DNA of 64,000 nt, taken from assembly GCA_030998225.1 (NCBI GenBank), contig JAPYXD010000701.1:8850501-8914500 (forward strand). Direction: 5' to 3'. Position numbers and translations under genes: made by a program. Origin of the DNA: Diplolepis rosae (Eukaryota; Arthropoda; Insecta; Hymenoptera; Diplolepididae). Within the stretch, counting starts at the first letter, position 1. Each line of letters starts with the position of its first letter. Under the pieces are notes generated by a model. It was not told the DNA's origin. It did not search any database and was given only the letters and a program-made list of their open reading frames with translations. Shown piece after piece: positions 58,760 to 64,000 of the stretch.

Positions 58760-60640
58760 CTGAAAAGCATTTTTAATTGTAGTATTTTACAACAATTGAT
58801 AATACGACTTAGTAATATGGATTATGAAAAATTGTCAAAATCAATGATAATCCAATAAAATGTAAGATTATTTGTGTGCCGATTACTGGGACATTTACCT
58901 AAGTATTTTTTACTTTTTCTAAATATTTTTTTACGAAAACACTTTTTTTAACAAAATTTAGAGTCAATGTGACCTTTGTTACTATCAATCATATCGATAC
59001 AAATTTAGTTCGCCAACTGTCGCTGTTTTACCTTGTTTTACAAAGAAGAAAAATATTGTATAATTTTCAAGAGTAAATGCTCACCCTCTAATTGTCAGAT
59101 TACGTGTCGCGAGGTCAGATGTCGCGAGGGTGCGAGCGATAAGGTCGGCTTTAAGAGTACAAACTTAATAGCAACCTTGTATATAATAGAATCGTATACA
59201 TATATACACCTACGTACATAGAAGGATCGTGCGTGCGTCGTTAAGACCGTAGAAGTATCCAGAACACGTGCACGTGATTGTTGTGCGATGAAGCTCATGA
59301 CACAAGAGATCTATTACACGTTATTTGCCGCTATTAACCCTTTGCGGACGAATGTTGCCGCACAAGTGATATTACATTTCTATTCACTAGAATAAAATAT
59401 TCTATTCTAAAATAATAATTATTATTGTTCTTTAATAAAGTTTAAAATTTCATTAAACAAAATATTTTTCAATTAACTTCATATATTTAATAGTTTAGTG
59501 ATGTCGCTTTCTATAACAAAATTTGTTCGACCCAGCAAGAAACGCACTTGAAAAAGCACCCGATCGTAAATGGTTAACCTTCAAACACTAGAAGGTATTC
59601 TAAACAGGTCCAAGAAATTGCTGCTTTTACAAGCAAGTTTTGGCAATAAATAGAGGACAAATTTCTAGAATTAAGGTTTTTCCTAGATAGACTGTGCCTT
59701 TTAAAAATGATACTTTAGGCTTTTAGCAAAAATTTTTGATCACACAAGTCTTCGCCGGGTTTGTAAATTTAAAAAAAAGGTATTTTTTTGGTAATATATT
59801 ATTTATATCTAGTACACTTATAATTATCACTTTTCTGTTTATTTGACTCTTTTCTATAATTTTTTAAATAAATTTTCGGAAAAATTTGACTAATTATAAG
59901 TATTTCACAATGAATTAATCGGAAAAATATTGGTTTCAGAAAAAAATACTCAACAGAAATTGTATGTGTTGAGGACTGACGTACAATATTGATGTAAAAA
60001 ATCAGCAACGTAAGGTAGCAATGAAAAGTTACATTAATCTGTATTCAATTTTGTGTAATTTTTTCAGACACATAGAATGTGTAAATCACAGGTTCGATTG
60101 ATACGGAAAGTTCCAAAGCAGAAGAGAAACGAGTAACTTCGCGGCATCGTAACGTGTCAGAAGACCATTAATTTCCTGTTAAACCAGTCGATTTGAAGTA
60201 GATGGTTAAACGATTTGTCAGTCAGACAGTGCCAGTGCACTTGCGGAAGTAACGCAAACTATGTGCATGTACGATAGCGTATCGGACTTTGGCTTATTAC
60301 GACGTAAAGAAAAATTGTTGCTCAGTCCTTGTATCTAGTTGCTAATTTCAATGTAGCGTGCTCAGTAAATTGAAAAGTCGATCTCTTTATCATTCACTTA
60401 CAACTTTCATTTCTGCAATATAACATGCTAAATAAAAACAACTAACAATAAACAGAATTCAAACGAATAATTCACGGTTCATTATTACTAATAGCAGAAT
60501 ATTTATCAATTATGTAAAAATTTTAGGAGAGGGTTAAATGCGAAAAATGTTACCAAAACTCAAATTACAAAAGCTTTCAACACATATGTAAACATTTAAA
60601 AAATTTTAAAACTTCTGAAAACCGCGGAAGGATTGAACAA
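58760..60640. other. Mostly unique AT-rich DNA
   Basis: Short less AT-rich patches at 59090-59340 and 60060-60360 have no copies in the window and no convincing frame. No RNA gene was seen. Confidence 0.35.
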
Positions 60641-60651
60641 TTTAAGCCATA

Positions 60652-61981
60652 TGGGTGATTCTTTAAAAAAGGGGCATTTTCATGTCTATAATACCCTTAA
60701 AAGGGCATTTAAATATTGTTGTAGATAATATACGTTTTTATGAACAACTCTTAATATTTTTACTACCCCACTAAAAATTATAAGAAAAGCTGCAGTGTTT
60801 TTTATAAAAATCATATCTACTTACTTGGAAAAAGTCGTTTTTACATGTCCAAATATATGTGAACCGCTGTGTTTTTATTAATATTGTGAGAAAACTATCC
60901 TATTATTGTAGTTAAACAATCATGTAAACAAATCTATTTCTTTGGATCAAAGAAAATTTTTTTCAATTAACGAACCTTTCTTTAATGCAAAGAAATTTTT
61001 TCTTTGACCGTATATCAAAGAAATGTTCTTTTGATTCAAAGAAACTGTTTTCTCAGATACGATAATGGAAGTTAGACATTTTTTCACTACTTTACATTAA
61101 GTATAAAAGTCAGCTTTTTCTTCTTATATGTATCAAACGCGTTATTGCTTTTAAAAAAAAATCGAATCAAAATATGGCGTACCATTTTACAATTAGAAAA
61201 AGTATGTCTCAAAACGTGCCGTATTTTTTTTTGTCTCGTTTTTCATTACCGTAACTTCCATTATCGTCAACTGTCAGTTGGTTATATATTTCACGGTGTT
61301 TTCAATTGCAATTTAACAACAGTTTTGTCAAATTTACACTTTTCTTGTGGCAAATGTGAGTAGTTTGGATTATTTACATTTGGTGAGCGTTTTTTTAAAA
61401 ATAATTTTAATAAATATACTGACAAAATAAGTAATGAATTTTCAGTTCGAAAAATGTGAGAAAATGACAGAACCAATTAAATCTTCAGACTCTTATAATT
61501 TCCGAAGCGAAAAAACCGAACGGGAAAAATAAAGCTGCTGATGTGTATGCGAAAGGACAAAGAAAAAAAAAAAAAAAAATTTTTCAGAAAATAAAAATTT
61601 TAGACATTTGGTGCAAAAAAAACTAACCCTTATTACTGCCTTGTTAATCGAAGTAGAACAACGGGGTTCCTATGGAATCCTATCAATTCATGGGTTTATA
61701 TTTCTTGGTGTATCATGCTACAAAAATTAATAGCTTCCGAAATTACTTTTCCAGTGTATCCTTCACGAGAAAAGTGCTCGTTTGTACATCAGAGTGACAA
61801 AAATTTCAGATTCTAGAATGGGTGTAAAAACTATGTTATGGAAGTTGTAGCTCGAATACTTAGAGGTGTTATCACTTTCGATGTAACAAAGCCGTCGAAC
61901 AAGTAAAAACATGTATTTTGAAAATATTTGTTAAAAAAAGTTTTCCTATCGTGAAGTACCTCTTTTTCAGAGAATCACTCA
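60652..61981. mobile_element. 1330-bp inverted-repeat element, TGGGTGATTCT ends
   Basis: Left end TGGGTGATTCTTTAAAAAAG and, inverted, right end TGAGTGATTCTCTGAAAAAG, with TA at 60650-60651 and 61982-61983. The interior holds a CAAAGAAA-rich segment (60920-61050) that matches, inverted, the DNA flanking the CTCTCTAAATC element at 17.93-18.31 kb. The 72-codon frame at 61145-61363 has no known motif. Confidence 0.65.
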
Positions 61982-62006
61982 TATAAGATAATTTAGAATC
62001 TCCCTT

Positions 62007-62230
62007 CATTAAAAATAAATAGTCAGGCCTTACTAACCTAATTAAATGAGATAAAATTGCCTCCCTTATTATTGAAAGTCCAACATTCCCTCGCCATCGC
62101 TCGGGGCGTAACAGATGATTTTGTATTATTTGGTATCATTACCATTAACATAATTACCTTATTGATAATAAGGGAGGCGATTTTAGCTGATTAAGTCAGG
62201 TTGGTAAGGCCTGACCATTTATTTTTAATG
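62007..62230. mobile_element. 224-bp foldback element with ~65-bp arms
   Basis: Left arm CATTAAAAATAAATAGTCAG... and its inverse at the right (CTGACCATTTATTTTTAATG), including GCCTTACTAACCT / AGGTTGGTAAGGC and GCCTCCCTTATTAT / ATAATAAGGGAGGC. The loop contains CCATCGCTCGGGGCG. No target duplication was identified with confidence. Confidence 0.75.
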
Positions 62231-62239
62231 TAGGAGTCT

Positions 62240-64000
62240 TGTAAAGTGTTAATTCTACAGAATGAGCGTTGTTCACAAAGATAATAATACACTGGATTTG
62301 AATTACACAACTTATTACACAATCACAAAAGTGCGTTTTACAGGGTTTTGTGAATTTTTGAGAATCAATATTTTGATATTCATATTTCCAAAGATTCGTC
62401 AGTTTTTTATTTTTAAATCCAGATTTTATTTTTCCATGTTTTGAGCATGCAAAATCTTTTAACGTCTTTCAAATTTATTTTATATTTTACTTTTTTCTGA
62501 TAAAATATTTTACAAATCTATTCATTTTTCTGGGATTCCATCAATGTCTATAGAGCTAATATTAAATTTTTGGAAATCTTATCACGAAAGTGATTAGACG
62601 TAATTTATAAACATCTTTAATTAAATTATAATTTTAAAAAAGTTCAGTAATGATTTAATAAAACTGATAAAAAGTAATTAAAGATTAATTATAAGAAGAC
62701 TAGAGCTTTACATTGTCTATAATTTATTGTTTTGAAGACGAAAGTAGATTGATAGGAGGACGTGAGGATAAATTGGTCTGTATAGAGGTGAACTGAAGTG
62801 GATTTCAGTGAATGGGAGTGAATATTCCTCTTCACGAATCTAAGATAATTTTCCGAGTAAGGATGTTTAACACGCATTATATATGATTTTGATTAAATCC
62901 GTCAAGGCTAAATAAAGAAGACTGAATTATCGCTTTCATAAAAAAATAAAATTATTCTTTCCATAATAGATTAAAAATTTAATTTTGAGGACCGTTGTCT
63001 TTTGAATTATTGATTTTTGTCAGAAAAAAGTGTAAAAGTAGTTTAACTAGAATAACTGAGATGCATTTTTTATCTAAATTTAATGAACTTTTGAAACATT
63101 TTTAGAGGTAAGTTAATTAAAATTGAAGCCTCAAATCCTAAATAACTAATGTGAGACGGATATAGGGAGGTCATATCAAAGCTCTTTAAAAGATTTAATC
63201 AAAATCTAAGATTCTAGAGTTTCTCTTCACATATTTTCCATATATACCAATGTATTAACTTCAAACTTTTGCGGTTTTCCAGGCACAAAGTTTCCTATTT
63301 CACTTTAATTTTGATTTTAAATTTCCACTACCATATCATTCCTGGATTTATCCTAATTATACTTCTAAAATGATTTAAAAAGCTAATTTCTGGTATTTTA
63401 AAATTGCCACCATAAATAATTATACTGTGTCTGCTTTTAAAAATTAAACCCTTTAAAACAAGGAAAATAACAGTTTAATTTTCTGCCTCTTTATCTAACA
63501 TTAAACCTTCGTTTATTTGCACCAACTCTGATTGCATTCATAGCAAAGCAAACGGTATGCTTTGTTTCGATTATTCAAACATCGTGGAAATACCTCTTCT
63601 GCTCTTTGTGTTCCGTTTATTGCGTTTCACATATTTTCTAGCTTCAGAATCTCTTGGAGTGAGATGTGATATTCGAAATGTCCCCAAGGCAAATCCCACA
63701 GTGATAGAGAATGACAACGATACATGGATGTAGCCAGTAACCCAAACCCTCACACAAACGACACCCTGGCGACAAATTCGAATTTCGTCGTTGTCGATGC
63801 TTGTCATTCGATGGCATTGCAGAATTGCTTTCTCCTGGGGCAACAAAAAATCACTAAATATCTATCTGACTATTCTCTTAATTTCTCAATATCTATGAGT
63901 TATTTTTAATTGTCCTTCTACACCGGTTAAAGTGTTCGTAATGGCAGAAAGTAAGCAATTACCGCTTCACTAGAGAATCTTTCTCAATTCCACTATGAGA
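62240..64000. other. AT-rich DNA; less AT-rich end with an ambiguous frame
   Basis: Nothing is recognised to about 63550. 63571-63846 (minus, 91 codons) lies in less AT-rich DNA and has a mixed peptide (MLPQEKAILQCHRM...), and a plus-strand frame overlaps part of it. Neither has a known motif. It could be host exon or regulatory DNA continuing outside the window. Confidence 0.3.

Noticed and set aside
1..64000. Endogenous virus, LTR retrotransposon or bracovirus segment
   Set aside because: No LTR pairs, no gag/pol/integrase motifs, no viral gene signatures and no primer-binding sites were seen in the window.

Overview
This is AT-rich, gene-poor eukaryotic nuclear DNA, almost certainly from an insect. 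The signs are three distinct mariner lineages, dozens of small TA-target DNA transposons (MITE-like), a classical tandem satellite, tRNA-derived retroposon-like sequence and no intact host gene. A hymenopteran host is a guess. The only recognisable proteins are broken mariner transposases; a few open frames in less AT-rich islands could be host exons but match no family I know.

Layout. 1-5.2 kb: mostly unique sequence, a candidate exon (134-379, minus), a palindromic TTCCGCAC repeat (1.8-2.06 kb), a tRNA-like pseudogene (3.8 kb) and a decayed TTAA-flanked element (4.0-4.7 kb). 5.2-8.05 kb: a small MITE, then two different mariners 65 bp apart, one full length with three stop codons and one internally deleted. 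8-17.9 kb: mostly unique, with a second TTCCGCAC repeat (10.5 kb), a CACTGAGAAAA element (12.46-13.07 kb) and a ~479-bp tandem repeat (13.27-15.44 kb). 17.9-18.6 kb: two CTCTCTAAATC elements in inverted orientation. 21.3-21.9 kb: a piggyBac-like TTAA element.

22.3-41.7 kb is dominated by one interspersed repeat family (called GK here) with (TCTG)n near one end and GAGCGCGAAGCGCG hairpins near the other. Its copies serve as targets. One holds a 632-bp insertion built of interleaved inverted repeats with two tRNA-like cores. One holds a MITE that itself holds a 1.9-kb element. One holds a 2.4-kb CCCGTG-ended element that itself holds a 956-bp element. In several cases an uninterrupted relative in the same window gives the empty site and shows a TA target duplication.

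43.7-45.4 kb: two CCCGTG elements face each other as a large inverted repeat. 47.76-55.46 kb: a 106-bp satellite, about 65 monomers, into which the 5' end of a mauritiana-type mariner (TIR, leader and first ~61 codons) was captured and then amplified three times as part of a higher-order repeat. 55.5-64 kb: unique AT-rich DNA, a 209-bp CCCGTG element, a 'GATGGCGGAT' minisatellite, and three more inverted-repeat elements.

No set of genes works together here. The biology is a layered record of DNA-transposon insertion, nesting, inversion and satellite amplification, with a few less AT-rich islands that may be host regulatory DNA or isolated exons.
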